Assembly (NCBI GenBank): GCA_947649575.1 | Contig: CANSRZ010000007.1 | Span: forward strand, 1 to 64,000 | Reading direction: 5' to 3' | Origin: an uncultured Clostridia bacterium | GTDB taxonomy: Bacteria; Bacillota; Clostridia; Christensenellales; UBA1242 | Length of the DNA: 64,000 bases | In this document: in pieces, positions 35,849 through 43,918 of the stretch | How positions within the stretch are numbered: position 1 is the stretch's first letter | Layout: each line of letters begins with the position of its first letter | The notes under the pieces: generated by a model | What the model was told of the DNA's origin: nothing | Database searches by the model: none | Seen by the model: the letters and a program-made list of their open reading frames with translations, nothing else | Program-made: the position numbers and the translations under genes

Positions 35849-36018
35849 GGGTAATGAACTTTTAAACGTTTGTTACAATGCCGTGTGCTTGCATGCGGTG
35901 CTTCCAGCACCCGAACCCCGTTCTTCCGGGTCGAAGCAGGTCGAAGAAGCGTGAGTGCTTGGCCATTCGCCTGTTGCACACAGTGCAAGGCTCAAAACGC
36001 GCCCCGGCAGTCCACCAG
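35833..36018 (+). repeat. Direct repeat of the tRNA-Lys 3' end flanking a GC-rich segment
   Basis: CCCCGGCAGTCCACCAG occurs at 35833-35849, the last part of the tRNA, and exactly again at 36002-36018. The intervening ~150 bp are much richer in G and C than the genome. They contain stems such as GGTGC/GCACC and TTGCA/TGCAA and have no ORF of their own. This looks like an attachment-site pair, a tRNA-derived remnant or an RNA gene. The rest of the gap to 36163 holds a CCTC/GAGG stem with a T-run near 36075-36092, possibly the tRNA transcript's terminator. Confidence 0.6.
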
Positions 36019-36163
36019 ACAGATTGCAAAACCTGTTACTTCCCAAACGGGAAATCCCCTCTTTTTAAATTTTGCCTCTTTTTGAGGTTTTTATATTTTA
36101 AAAACATAATAATTAATTTTCAAGACAACATATAATATATTGAAAATTATTTTAGGAGTTATT

Positions 36164-37498
36164 ATGGATACCTATTATTTAGTTTATCATATTTGCAATA
36201 TAGTTTTTTATTGTTTGTTTGGCGTTAGCTTTTTGTTAATGCTTTTCAAAATCATTATGCACTTTGTTTCTTTTATGCCTGCAAAAAAGTTTCCGCCTGC
36301 CAAGTCTAAACATAAATTTGCAGTTGTTATCCCTGCCCGAAATGAAAGTAAAGTTATTCATCAAATTTTGGACAGCATAAAAGCTCAGACTTATGACCAT
36401 AACCTTATCGACACATTTTTGATTGTGGAAAGCGAAGAAGACCCAACTTGTGAAATTGCTAAAAAATATGAACGCACTCATGTTTTTGTTAGAAAACACT
36501 TGGAACGCAAAGGCAAAGGTCATGCAATGGACGAGCTTTTTCAAGAATTGTTTGCAGACAAAAATACAGATTATGAAGCATATTTTATTTTCGACGCCGA
36601 CAATGTTTTATATCCAAATTTTATTGAAGAAATGAACAAAACTTTTGACCAAGGTTATGACGTTTGCGTTGGGTATCGAAATTCAAAAAATTGGAATGAC
36701 AATTGGGTTTCATCTTGCAGTGGATTAACATTTTCTATGTTTAACACCTTTGAAAACAAGCCAAGAAGCAAACTGGGACTTAATGTAAATATTTGTGGCA
36801 CAGGCTTTTATATATCTCATCGCTTGCTAAAAAAAGTTGGAGGCTATAAGTTCTTCACTTTGACTGAGGATTATGAGTTTAAACTTTATTCAATCTTAAA
36901 CAATGTTCAAACAACCTACAATGAAGAAGCAAAGTTTTTTGATGAACAACCTACTCAACTTAAGGTTTCTTGGAATCAACGCCTGCGTTGGTGCAAAGGC
37001 TTTTCTCAGGCAAACAAAATTTATCAAAAGAAAATCCTTAAATCTGCCATAAAAGAAAAAAATGGCAAACTTGGTGTAAACAAATTTCAAACTGGTCTTG
37101 GCGTTCTTCCACTGGCTTTCACAATGGCAACAATCTTGCTTTATCAGGCAGTAAACTTAAGCCTTATGATTATTGGTCTTTGCCTGCACAAACCAATTTG
37201 GTATTTGCCAGGAATTGGCGTTGCTGCAAACGGAGTTGCATTGTATATTTTCTTAAGCATTTACACTGCTGTTCTATTGATTGCAGAGCGCAAAAATATC
37301 AATATAACAGCGTGGCATGCCTTTGTTAGCGTTTTGCTAAATCCATTCTTTATGCTTTTGTATCTTCCAATTTATTTGCATTCAGTTTTTAAAAAGGAAG
37401 TTAAATGGGTGGCAATTGAACATAATAAACTTATGAATTCTGAGCCTCAACTTGTAACAGCTGCCGAAAGTAACAATGAAGAAAATTTGCATAAATAA
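36164..37498 (+). CDS. Membrane-bound family 2 glycosyltransferase (BcsA-like)
   Basis: 444 aa from the ATG at 36164, after TTAGGAG. One N-terminal membrane helix is followed by the GT2 domain: VVIPARNES, the Asp of VESEED, DADN, TEDYE and QRLRWCKG, the last being the QxxRW motif of processive synthases. Three or four C-terminal membrane helices follow. This layout is typical of cellulose/hyaluronan-synthase-like or N-acetylglucosaminyl transferases that extend and export a polysaccharide. It stands alone, so the product sugar is unknown. Confidence 0.88.
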   Translation: MDTYYLVYHICNIVFYCLFGVSFLLMLFKIIMHFVSFMPAKKFPPAKSKHKFAVVIPARNESKVIHQILDSIKAQTYDHNLIDTFLIVESEEDPTCEIAKKYERTHVFVRKHLERKGKGHAMDELFQELFADKNTDYEAYFIFDADNVLYPNFIEEMNKTFDQGYDVCVGYRNSKNWNDNWVSSCSGLTFSMFNTFENKPRSKLGLNVNICGTGFYISHRLLKKVGGYKFFTLTEDYEFKLYSILNNVQTTYNEEAKFFDEQPTQLKVSWNQRLRWCKGFSQANKIYQKKILKSAIKEKNGKLGVNKFQTGLGVLPLAFTMATILLYQAVNLSLMIIGLCLHKPIWYLPGIGVAANGVALYIFLSIYTAVLLIAERKNINITAWHAFVSVLLNPFFMLLYLPIYLHSVFKKEVKWVAIEHNKLMNSEPQLVTAAESNNEENLHK

Positions 37499-37555
37499 AT
37501 AGAAATATTTTAATAACAAAACCACAAATTTAAAACAAAAATTTAAAAAACAAAT

Positions 37556-37593
37556 AAAAAACTGCAAAAAATCATAAATTTTTGCAGTTTTTT
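37556..37593. terminator. Bidirectional terminator between GT2 and M1 peptidase genes
   Basis: AAAAAACTGCAAAAA/TTTTTGCAGTTTTTT stem-loop between two converging genes. Confidence 0.9.
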
Positions 37594-37602
37594 GTTTAAT
37601 TA

Positions 37603-39075
37603 TCACAATATTGCAGCGCTTCCGTTAAGCCAACTTTCAAAGAAAGCATCAAGCCTATATCCAGTTGCTCGACTCATACAATCGATAAACTCAACAGCTG
37701 TCGGAGTTTTATACATAAAGGTTTTGTAATATGTTTTTAGGGCTTTATAAAATTTGTTATCACCCACCGTTTGCCTCAATGTATCAAACATGATTGCACC
37801 TTTCGTGTAAGTGCAATTGACATATTCTGGCTCTGTTGAATATTCGTCAAGTCGTCTGTTCATGCTTGTATCCAACTGCCCGTTTACGCTTGTGTAAACA
37901 TCAACAAACAATTTGTAATTTTTATTGATATTCTTCATTATGCTTTCAAGTTCTAAACCATATTCCTTATTATGCTCATAAAACAACGCGGTGGAATATT
38001 CTGTCAAACCCTCGTCTTGCCAGCCGTTTATATACTCGTTATTGCCGACAACGCCATACCACCATTGATGAGCAAGTTCATGCACAATTACATATTCATA
38101 ATCTTGATGAGAGGCTATGTCATCGCTGATTAAAACAAGATTTGGATATTCCATTCCCCCATGAACAAAGTTTGCCTCAGCCACATTTATGCTTGCATAA
38201 GGATATTTGCCGAACAGATTGTTAAAAGTTTTCATGGCTTTGACCGCCACCAAAAGTGAAGCGTCAGGGTCGCTGTCAGAGTAATAGAAATAGTTGACCA
38301 TAATGCCGTCCACGCTTTGACTTTTAACAGAAAATTTATCACTTAAAACAAAAGCAAAATCGCGAACATTGTTTGCTGTTATGACTGTAGTTTTGCCAAG
38401 TTTTTCATCTTTACTCTCGTTTTTTATATCCCCAGTCGAAGCCAAAGTCATATTGCTTGGATAAGTTATTTCAACTTTATAATTTGCACTTTCGCTGTAA
38501 AATGGGTCGCCATTGGAATGATATAAATCTTGAACAAAGCCTTTTCCGTTTTCATAAACACAAGCTATTGGATAAAAATTGCCAAAGTTGATTGTGTTTG
38601 CGCCATAGCCAAATCGATGATTGATATTAGGCAAAGTTACATAATATTCCATTTCTATTTCAACGAACTCGTCAGGATATAAGTCTTTTGAAAGATTGAC
38701 AATCAAAATATTTTCGTCAACTCCGCCAACAGAATAGCCAGAAACAAGGTCTGTTATTGTGACGCCCCTGATTTCAACTTTGCCATAGCTTTTGCCGTTT
38801 GGATATGCCTTGCTTTCGTTTGCACTTGACACAACCTTGGCTTTTGCACCCTCACGAAATGCATTTGGATAAAGATGAAAATCAATCTCTTTCAAACAAT
38901 TGTCGCTTCTGTTGTAATATCCCACTTTTTGCTTGCAAAAAAGCCCATGACCGTTTTCTGTATCATAAACAGCTTGGATTTCATAAGAATTCAAACTTTC
39001 CTCTTTCTGCCCGCATCCCACAAAGCAAAGAGGTACAAACAGCATAATTAACGCTAAACATAACAATCTTTTCAT
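37603..39075 (-). CDS. M1 family metallopeptidase, probable lipoprotein
   Basis: 490 aa. The signal peptide ends in a lipobox (MLFVPLCFVGC), so the enzyme is probably anchored outside the membrane. The gluzincin zinc motif is HELAHQWW, with the third ligand Glu in DEGLTEYSTALFYE, and the exopeptidase motif is GGMEYP in place of GAMEN. The ERAP-like C-terminal domain of larger M1 enzymes is absent. It probably trims peptides outside the cell. No clear ribosome binding site is seen at the ATG. Confidence 0.9.
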   Translation of the reverse strand: MKRLLCLALIMLFVPLCFVGCGQKEESLNSYEIQAVYDTENGHGLFCKQKVGYYNRSDNCLKEIDFHLYPNAFREGAKAKVVSSANESKAYPNGKSYGKVEIRGVTITDLVSGYSVGGVDENILIVNLSKDLYPDEFVEIEMEYYVTLPNINHRFGYGANTINFGNFYPIACVYENGKGFVQDLYHSNGDPFYSESANYKVEITYPSNMTLASTGDIKNESKDEKLGKTTVITANNVRDFAFVLSDKFSVKSQSVDGIMVNYFYYSDSDPDASLLVAVKAMKTFNNLFGKYPYASINVAEANFVHGGMEYPNLVLISDDIASHQDYEYVIVHELAHQWWYGVVGNNEYINGWQDEGLTEYSTALFYEHNKEYGLELESIMKNINKNYKLFVDVYTSVNGQLDTSMNRRLDEYSTEPEYVNCTYTKGAIMFDTLRQTVGDNKFYKALKTYYKTFMYKTPTAVEFIDCMSRATGYRLDAFFESWLNGSAAIL

Positions 39076-39126
39076 ATTCTATAACTATTCAAGTTGTAAA
39101 AAATTAATACATAAACCCAAATTTTC

Positions 39127-39155
39127 TTGTAAATTAAATCAATATATGCTAAAAT
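39127..39155 (+). promoter_or_regulatory. Promoter of the dnaD-dnaI-like operon
   Basis: TTGTAA, 17-nt spacer ending in TGC, TAAAAT, 18 nt before the ATG. Confidence 0.6.
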
Positions 39156-39173
39156 ACTCCTAACGAGGTTAAT

Positions 39174-40628
39174 ATGAGTTTTTGTAAATATTCAACTGAA
39201 TATGTTGCCAGTTCACAAACAGAGGTGGATAATATTTTTATCAATGATTATCTTCCTTTTGCGCCTAGCGAGTTTGTTAAGGTGTATCTTTATGGGCTTT
39301 ATATGTGCAAAAGCTCGGCTTCTTTTGACAACAGCCTTGAAAACTTTGCCAAACGCCTGAACATGAGCGAAGAAGAAATTGAAAAGGCATTTGAATATTG
39401 GCAAGAACAAGGACTTGTTCAAGTTTTAAAGACTTACCCTATTGAGATAAGATATATCCCTTTAAAAAACATCATCAACAGCACAAAACTGTACAAGCCT
39501 GAAAAATATGAGCTTTTTAATGCGCAGGTGATTGAGCTATTTCAAGGGCTGCGTGACGTAACTAAAAATGAATTCAATGAATATTATGACTTTTTGGAGC
39601 GTTTTCATGTTGAGCAAGAAGCACTTTTGATGATTATCAAATATTGCATTGACACAAAAAAGACAGGCGTTGGCTATGCATATATTCTCACTGTTGCCAA
39701 AAATTGGGCAAATGAGGGCATAACAACCGCCTCTCAGGTTGAAGAGCGCCTGATTGCATTTGAAGATAAAAACAACGAGATTGGGCAAATCTTGAACGCG
39801 CTTGGCATAAAGCGAAATGCATATATTGAAGAGCGCAACATGGTGAACAAATGGCTGAGCGACCTTGGATTTAACTTGGATGTAATCATCTATCTTGCAA
39901 AAAATCTAAAAAAGAAAGGTAAAGCAAATTTCAATATGCTTGACACAATCTTAATGCACTATTATGAGCTTAAACTTTTCTCAATTCTTGAAATTGAGGA
40001 ATTTGAAAATAATAAGCATGAGCTTTACACTCTTGCAAAAAACATCAACAAGGCAATTGGCATTTATTATGAAAGCCTTGACAGCGAAGTTGAAAACTAT
40101 ATCCTTAAATGGATTAACTATGGCTTTGATAAAGAAGTTTTGCTTGAACTTGCTTCATATTGCTTCAAAAACTCAATCAGAACGCTTGAAGCCATGGATG
40201 CAACAGTGCTTAAATTTTATAAACTTGGCGTGCTTTCGATTGACGCGTTTGAGAAACATGTTCAAGGCGTGATCCAAACTGATAAAGAAATCAAAGACCT
40301 GCTTGATAAACTTGCCGTTACAAGAAAAGTTAGTTTCCTTGACAGAGAAAACTATAAAACTTGGACTGAGGTTTGGCAAATGCCTAAAGAGCTTATTGAT
40401 TTTGGCGCAAGTTTGGCAAAAGATAAAAATTCACCTATGCAATATCTTGCAAAAATCTTAGCTAATTGGCACGACAAAGGCGTTAAAACTATTGACGAAG
40501 CTGAAAAAATTTCGCTTCCAAGTTATCAAAATTCTGGCAATCATAAGTTTGAAAACTTTAAAGGTAGAAGCTATGCCGACCTTGATGTCAACGCCCTGTT
40601 CCAGTCAATCGACGAAATTGAAATTTAG
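39174..40628 (+). CDS. DnaD domain protein with tandem DnaD C-terminal-like modules
   Basis: 484 aa. The N-terminal ~110 residues form a DnaD-type winged helix (FAPSEFVKVYLYGLYMCKSS ... EEEIEKAFEYWQEQGLVQV). Then about four ~75-residue helical modules of the DnaB_2/DnaD C-terminal type follow, each closing with a hydrophobic/aromatic helix: AYILTVAKNWANEG, NMLDTILMHYYELK, EAMDATVLKFYKLG and QYLAKILANWHDKG. Such proteins remodel origin or primosome DNA and help load the helicase. GAGG precedes the ATG. The DnaI/DnaC-like loader follows after 9 nt. Confidence 0.88.
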   Translation: MSFCKYSTEYVASSQTEVDNIFINDYLPFAPSEFVKVYLYGLYMCKSSASFDNSLENFAKRLNMSEEEIEKAFEYWQEQGLVQVLKTYPIEIRYIPLKNIINSTKLYKPEKYELFNAQVIELFQGLRDVTKNEFNEYYDFLERFHVEQEALLMIIKYCIDTKKTGVGYAYILTVAKNWANEGITTASQVEERLIAFEDKNNEIGQILNALGIKRNAYIEERNMVNKWLSDLGFNLDVIIYLAKNLKKKGKANFNMLDTILMHYYELKLFSILEIEEFENNKHELYTLAKNINKAIGIYYESLDSEVENYILKWINYGFDKEVLLELASYCFKNSIRTLEAMDATVLKFYKLGVLSIDAFEKHVQGVIQTDKEIKDLLDKLAVTRKVSFLDRENYKTWTEVWQMPKELIDFGASLAKDKNSPMQYLAKILANWHDKGVKTIDEAEKISLPSYQNSGNHKFENFKGRSYADLDVNALFQSIDEIEI

Positions 40629-40637
40629 GAGGGAAAC

Positions 40638-41537
40638 TTGAATAACGAAATTTTAACTAAGGCTAAAAATGTTATTGCCGAAAGACGAAGAGACGCTGAA
40701 AAAATTGCAGAAAACAGTTATGCAAAGTTTTCGCAACACCCTGAATTTAAAAAACTGTACAACGAATACGTCGACTGCATGATAACTTCTGCCAAAACTG
40801 GGCAAACCTCGCCTGAACTTGAAGCTAAAAAATCTGCTTATCAAGCTTGGCTTAACCAGCATAACTGCCGTGATGTTTCCCCTGTTTACTCATGCAAAAA
40901 ATGTGAGGACAACGGCTATATCAATGGTCAGATGTGCGACTGCCTTAAAAAGGAAATAACAAAGGTTTTAATCAAGCAAAGTGGTTTTCAAAACTTAGAG
41001 GATTTTGATAAATCTGATTTCAATAAGTTTGAAAACAAAGAGGAAATGCAAAAACTTTACAAAATTATGCAAGATTGGTGCAATCAAGAAAAGCATTCAA
41101 AAACGCTTATTTTCTTGAGCGGTGGCACTGGCGTTGGCAAAACTCATCTTATCAAATGTATGGCAAATGAGCTTATCAAGCGTTCTAAAGTAGTCAACTT
41201 GACAACCGCTTTTGCATTAAATCAAGATCTTGTTTCAGCGTTTTCAACTTTTGATAGTTACAAAAAAGATCAGACTTTGCAAAAATATCTTGACTGCGAA
41301 TATTTGTTTATAGATGACCTTGGCTCAGAAATCAAACAACAACTTTCTATTAATTTGTTATACGCAATTTTAAACGAAAGAAAAATGCGTTCTCTCAGCA
41401 CAATTATAACCTCAAACTTAGACGTAAAAGATATCCGCGATGTTTATGATGAGCGCATTGCAAGCAGAATTATTGACAAACAGTCGTCAATTTGCATTCA
41501 GTTGAATGGCAACGATTTAAGACTTAAAAAAAATTAG
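40638..41537 (+). CDS. DnaI/DnaC-like helicase loader ATPase
   Basis: 299 aa with a TTG start, supported by AGGAGGG 5 nt upstream. The N-terminal zinc-binding region has CKKC and CDC. The AAA+ domain has Walker A GGTGVGKTH, Walker B LFIDDLGSE and an arginine-finger region (DERIASRI). It resembles DnaI, which loads the replicative helicase together with DnaD/DnaB proteins; the preceding gene supplies the DnaD part. A terminator follows. Confidence 0.9.
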   Translation: MNNEILTKAKNVIAERRRDAEKIAENSYAKFSQHPEFKKLYNEYVDCMITSAKTGQTSPELEAKKSAYQAWLNQHNCRDVSPVYSCKKCEDNGYINGQMCDCLKKEITKVLIKQSGFQNLEDFDKSDFNKFENKEEMQKLYKIMQDWCNQEKHSKTLIFLSGGTGVGKTHLIKCMANELIKRSKVVNLTTAFALNQDLVSAFSTFDSYKKDQTLQKYLDCEYLFIDDLGSEIKQQLSINLLYAILNERKMRSLSTIITSNLDVKDIRDVYDERIASRIIDKQSSICIQLNGNDLRLKKN

Positions 41538-41540
41538 ACA

Positions 41541-41562
41541 AAGCAGTTTAACTGCTTTTTTG
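41541..41562 (+). terminator. Terminator of the dnaD-dnaI-like operon
   Basis: AAGCAGTT/AACTGCTTTTTT stem-loop immediately after the stop codon. Confidence 0.9.
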
Positions 41563-41573
41563 TCACCCTACTA

Positions 41574-41602
41574 TTGACAAATTTCGCAATCTGGTTTATA
41601 AT
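41574..41602 (+). promoter_or_regulatory. Consensus sigma-A promoter of the 71-aa gene
   Basis: TTGACA, 17-nt spacer, TATAAT: a perfect match. Confidence 0.85.
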
Positions 41603-41623
41603 GATAATATACGGAGGGAGATT

Positions 41624-41839
41624 ATGGATATACGAGAGACCTTGAAAGGTCCTTATGTTATGAAACATAGAAAATTTTTTGCTAGCCAAACACCAAACAT
41701 GGTGGGCACTGGAATAAAAGTTATGCGTGAGGTTAGCAAAAGTCCTATTATGTTTGATAAAAATGGCAAAAAAGTTAGACATGCAAAAAGATATATGAAT
41801 ATGAATCCGCAAATTTATAATCACGAAGAAAACTATTAG
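41624..41839 (+). CDS. Small basic protein of unknown function
   Basis: 71 aa, strongly basic (KHRKFFAS, GIKVMREVSKSPIMF, GKKVRHAKRYMNMNP). There is no membrane segment or recognised domain. GGAGGGAG precedes the ATG. A perfect promoter and a strong terminator make it an independent, probably highly expressed transcript. Confidence 0.65.
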   Translation: MDIRETLKGPYVMKHRKFFASQTPNMVGTGIKVMREVSKSPIMFDKNGKKVRHAKRYMNMNPQIYNHEENY

Positions 41840-41867
41840 AAAAATATGCATTGTGCATATTTTTTTG
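41840..41867. terminator. Bidirectional terminator (71-aa gene / MBL gene)
   Basis: AAATATGCA/TGCATATTTTTTT stem-loop between converging genes. Confidence 0.85.
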
Positions 41868-42482
41868 TTATCTATTCAAAAATCTTCTAAATACAGCAAT
41901 ATTTCGTTTTTGTCTTTCATAATCGCTTTCTTCACCATGACCAGAATACAATTTTGCAAAAGTGATTTTGCTAAGTTTGTCAAGTGTTTCAAGCATAGCA
42001 TCTTTATCACTTCCGTTAAGGTCAATTCGACCAATCCCAGAGTGAAACAGAACATCTCCTGCAAACAAAATATCCTCAATCTTAAAGCACATACAGCATG
42101 GGCTGTGTCCTGGCGTTGAAAAATATTCGATATCAAAATCTCCAATTTTAGAGCTTCCATCACCCTCCAAATATGTTATTGGCAAATCCTCTTCAAGCTT
42201 CCAAGTATCACCTTGATTAAGACTGCTATCTTTTAAAACTTGCTCTGCTTCCTTACTTGCAAAAACTGGGACTTTAAAATACTCAATATATTCCCTCAAA
42301 TATAAAGCATGGTCAAAATGCGCATGAGTCAACAGCAATCCCACAACCTTTTTATCACCGACTAGCCTTTTAATATCCTCTAATTCAGCCCCTGCCTCAA
42401 CAAGCAAACATTCGTTTTTGTCGTTTGTAATACAATAGCAGTTTACATCATACCACTGCCCTAAGATTTTATCAACTTTCAT
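41868..42482 (-). CDS. MBL fold metallo-hydrolase (glyoxalase II-like)
   Basis: 204 aa from the ATG at 42482, after GTAGGGG. Metal-binding motif THAHFDH, a further Asp in FAGDVLF and His in YFSTPGHSPCC and SGHGEE place it in the hydroxyacylglutathione-hydrolase-like branch of the metallo-beta-lactamase fold. The substrate is unknown; low-thiol anaerobes often have several such hydrolases. A TTGATT-16-TATAAT promoter is at 42503-42530. Confidence 0.9.
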   Translation of the reverse strand: MKVDKILGQWYDVNCYCITNDKNECLLVEAGAELEDIKRLVGDKKVVGLLLTHAHFDHALYLREYIEYFKVPVFASKEAEQVLKDSSLNQGDTWKLEEDLPITYLEGDGSSKIGDFDIEYFSTPGHSPCCMCFKIEDILFAGDVLFHSGIGRIDLNGSDKDAMLETLDKLSKITFAKLYSGHGEESDYERQKRNIAVFRRFLNR

Positions 42483-42502
42483 GATTCCCCTACTTGCAAA
42501 CA

Positions 42503-42530
42503 ATTATAGCACAATTCAAAAAATAATCAA
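42503..42530 (-). promoter_or_regulatory. Promoter of the MBL gene
   Basis: TTGATT, 16-nt spacer ending in TGC, TATAAT (extended -10), 20 nt before the ATG. Confidence 0.65.
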
Positions 42531-42561
42531 ACATAAATAGACCTTTGCAAAATCAAAAATC

Positions 42562-42597
42562 AAAAAAACTGATAACGATTTTCTATCAGTTTTTATG
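42562..42597. terminator. Terminator-like stem-loop in the MBL/BpsA-like gap
   Basis: AAAACTGATA/TATCAGTTTTTAT stem-loop. A second stem (CAACGAA/TTTCGTTG) follows at about 42607-42636, after the BpsA-like gene's stop on the minus strand. Confidence 0.7.
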
Positions 42598-42671
42598 TGT
42601 CAACTAACAACGAAGTCTCGTTTTTGATTTCGTTGTTTTGATAATGCGACAGCGTTTTGATTTTGCGATAA

Positions 42672-43448
42672 TTAAAATTCAACAGGTCGTCCTAATTCTG
42701 TATTATCATCCAAAATGTAATGTGGAAGAAGATTGTTATGATAAAGAGATTTTGCAATGTCAAAAGGAATCTTACATCCTTTATATTGAGAAACTGTATT
42801 TTCAGTTTTTTCAACAATCAGATTTTTAGAAATGCATGCTGTCTCATCATACCTATGACTAAGATCTCCAGGTAAACACAGTATTTTGAAACTTTTATCT
42901 TCTACATAGCTAAACAAATTCTCTTTAATTTCATCAATCGCATTTTGATCCCTATCTTCCACTGGATACACAATGCATCCTTTTGCATTAGAGTCGCTCA
43001 TCTCAATACATCTTTCCAACCATAAATGGAACCCTACACCTTTTGGTGATGTTGTTGAACTATATGGAGGATTTATATAAAATGCATCAAACATATTTAC
43101 ATACTTATCTGGCACTTTATCAAAGATATTATAACGCACAACTTGAAAATCTACAAACTCAGTAACGTTATTATCTTTTGCTATTCTTTTATATAAATTC
43201 AATTCTCTTTCATCTATGTCAAATACATAGATATGCTTTATGCATTTTTCTTTATTTTCTGCCAACATTAAAGCCAATAATATTGAGACGCCATCACCAT
43301 CCCCTAAAAACATCAGCTTTTCACAATTTAGTGTGTTGTACAAGAGTCCTACTTGCTTTTTTAAGTCATCTAAATACATGTACCATTGTGAAACTATATG
43401 ATTTGGTTTTAACCTTTGATTTGCATAATATCTAAAAATGTCTTGCAT
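42672..43448 (-). CDS. BpsA-like (branched polyamine synthase C-terminal, DUF43) methyltransferase-fold protein
   Basis: 258 aa. It has a Rossmann fold with LMFLGDGDGVSILLALML (GDGD nucleotide loop), IYVFDIDERELNLYK (acidic end of strand 2) and FDAFYINPPYSS. The order and spacing match the catalytic domain of bis(aminopropyl)spermidine synthase (BpsA) rather than DNA methyltransferases, although NPPY is shared with both. BpsA makes branched polyamines in thermophiles; the activity here is uncertain, and the usual N-terminal helix-turn-helix domain is missing. GAGGTAA precedes the ATG. tRNA-Trp lies upstream. Confidence 0.6.
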   Translation of the reverse strand: MQDIFRYYANQRLKPNHIVSQWYMYLDDLKKQVGLLYNTLNCEKLMFLGDGDGVSILLALMLAENKEKCIKHIYVFDIDERELNLYKRIAKDNNVTEFVDFQVVRYNIFDKVPDKYVNMFDAFYINPPYSSTTSPKGVGFHLWLERCIEMSDSNAKGCIVYPVEDRDQNAIDEIKENLFSYVEDKSFKILCLPGDLSHRYDETACISKNLIVEKTENTVSQYKGCKIPFDIAKSLYHNNLLPHYILDDNTELGRPVEF

Positions 43449-43485
43449 ATTATTACCTCAAAAAAGACTTTTTAGTTAGTATATT

Positions 43486-43559
43486 TGGCAGGGGTGGAAG
43501 GAATCGAACCCTCCTCAGGAGTTTTGGAGACTCTTATTCTACCGATGAACTACACCCCT
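43486..43559 (-). tRNA. tRNA-Trp (anticodon CCA)
   Basis: 74 nt with encoded CCA. The acceptor is AGGGGTG/CACCCCT with G discriminator; the anticodon loop is CTCCAAA; the T loop is GGTTCGATTCC. The anticodon CCA reads TGG. Confidence 0.93.
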
Positions 43560-43665
43560 AGATAAAGATTACTTGCATATTATACATTATTTTGCCTTGG
43601 CTGTCAATTATTTTTGTCAATATTGCAAAAATTTTCATTTTTTTTGAAAAATATGTAAAAAACAC

Positions 43666-43694
43666 TTGAAAAAATATTAAAAATATGTTATTAT
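43666..43694 (+). promoter_or_regulatory. tRNA-Ser promoter
   Basis: TTGAAA, 17-nt spacer ending TGT, TATTAT (extended -10), 36 nt before the mature tRNA. Confidence 0.7.
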
Positions 43695-43730
43695 CACTCT
43701 TGTGAACATAAGTTCGCAAAAAACATATTT

Positions 43731-43819
43731 GGAGAGATGGCTGAGCGGTCGAAAGCGGCGGTCTTGAAAACCGTTGAGGTTAATAGCCTCCTGGGGTTCG
43801 AATCCCTATCTCTCCGCCA
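43731..43819 (+). tRNA. tRNA-Ser (anticodon TGA)
   Basis: 89 nt with encoded CCA. The acceptor is GGAGAGA/TCTCTCC with G discriminator; the anticodon loop is TTGAAAA; the long variable arm TTGAGGTTAATAGCCTCCT is characteristic of class II tRNA-Ser. The anticodon TGA reads TCA. Confidence 0.94.
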
Positions 43820-43828
43820 AACAATGTC

Positions 43829-43870
43829 AAATACGAATCCTAAACAATCTTGATGGATTCGTATTTTTTG
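43829..43870 (+). terminator. Terminator after tRNA-Ser
   Basis: AATACGAATCC/GGATTCGTATTTTTT stem-loop with T-run, 10 nt after the tRNA. Confidence 0.9.
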
Positions 43871-43918
43871 TTGGATTTATCTTTCATTTGTGTTAAACTT
43901 AAATTGAGGTGATTTTAA

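Noticed and set aside
35779-36135. ORFs across tRNA-Lys and the GC-rich segment on both strands
   Set aside because: They cover a clear tRNA gene and structured DNA, with no ribosome binding sites.
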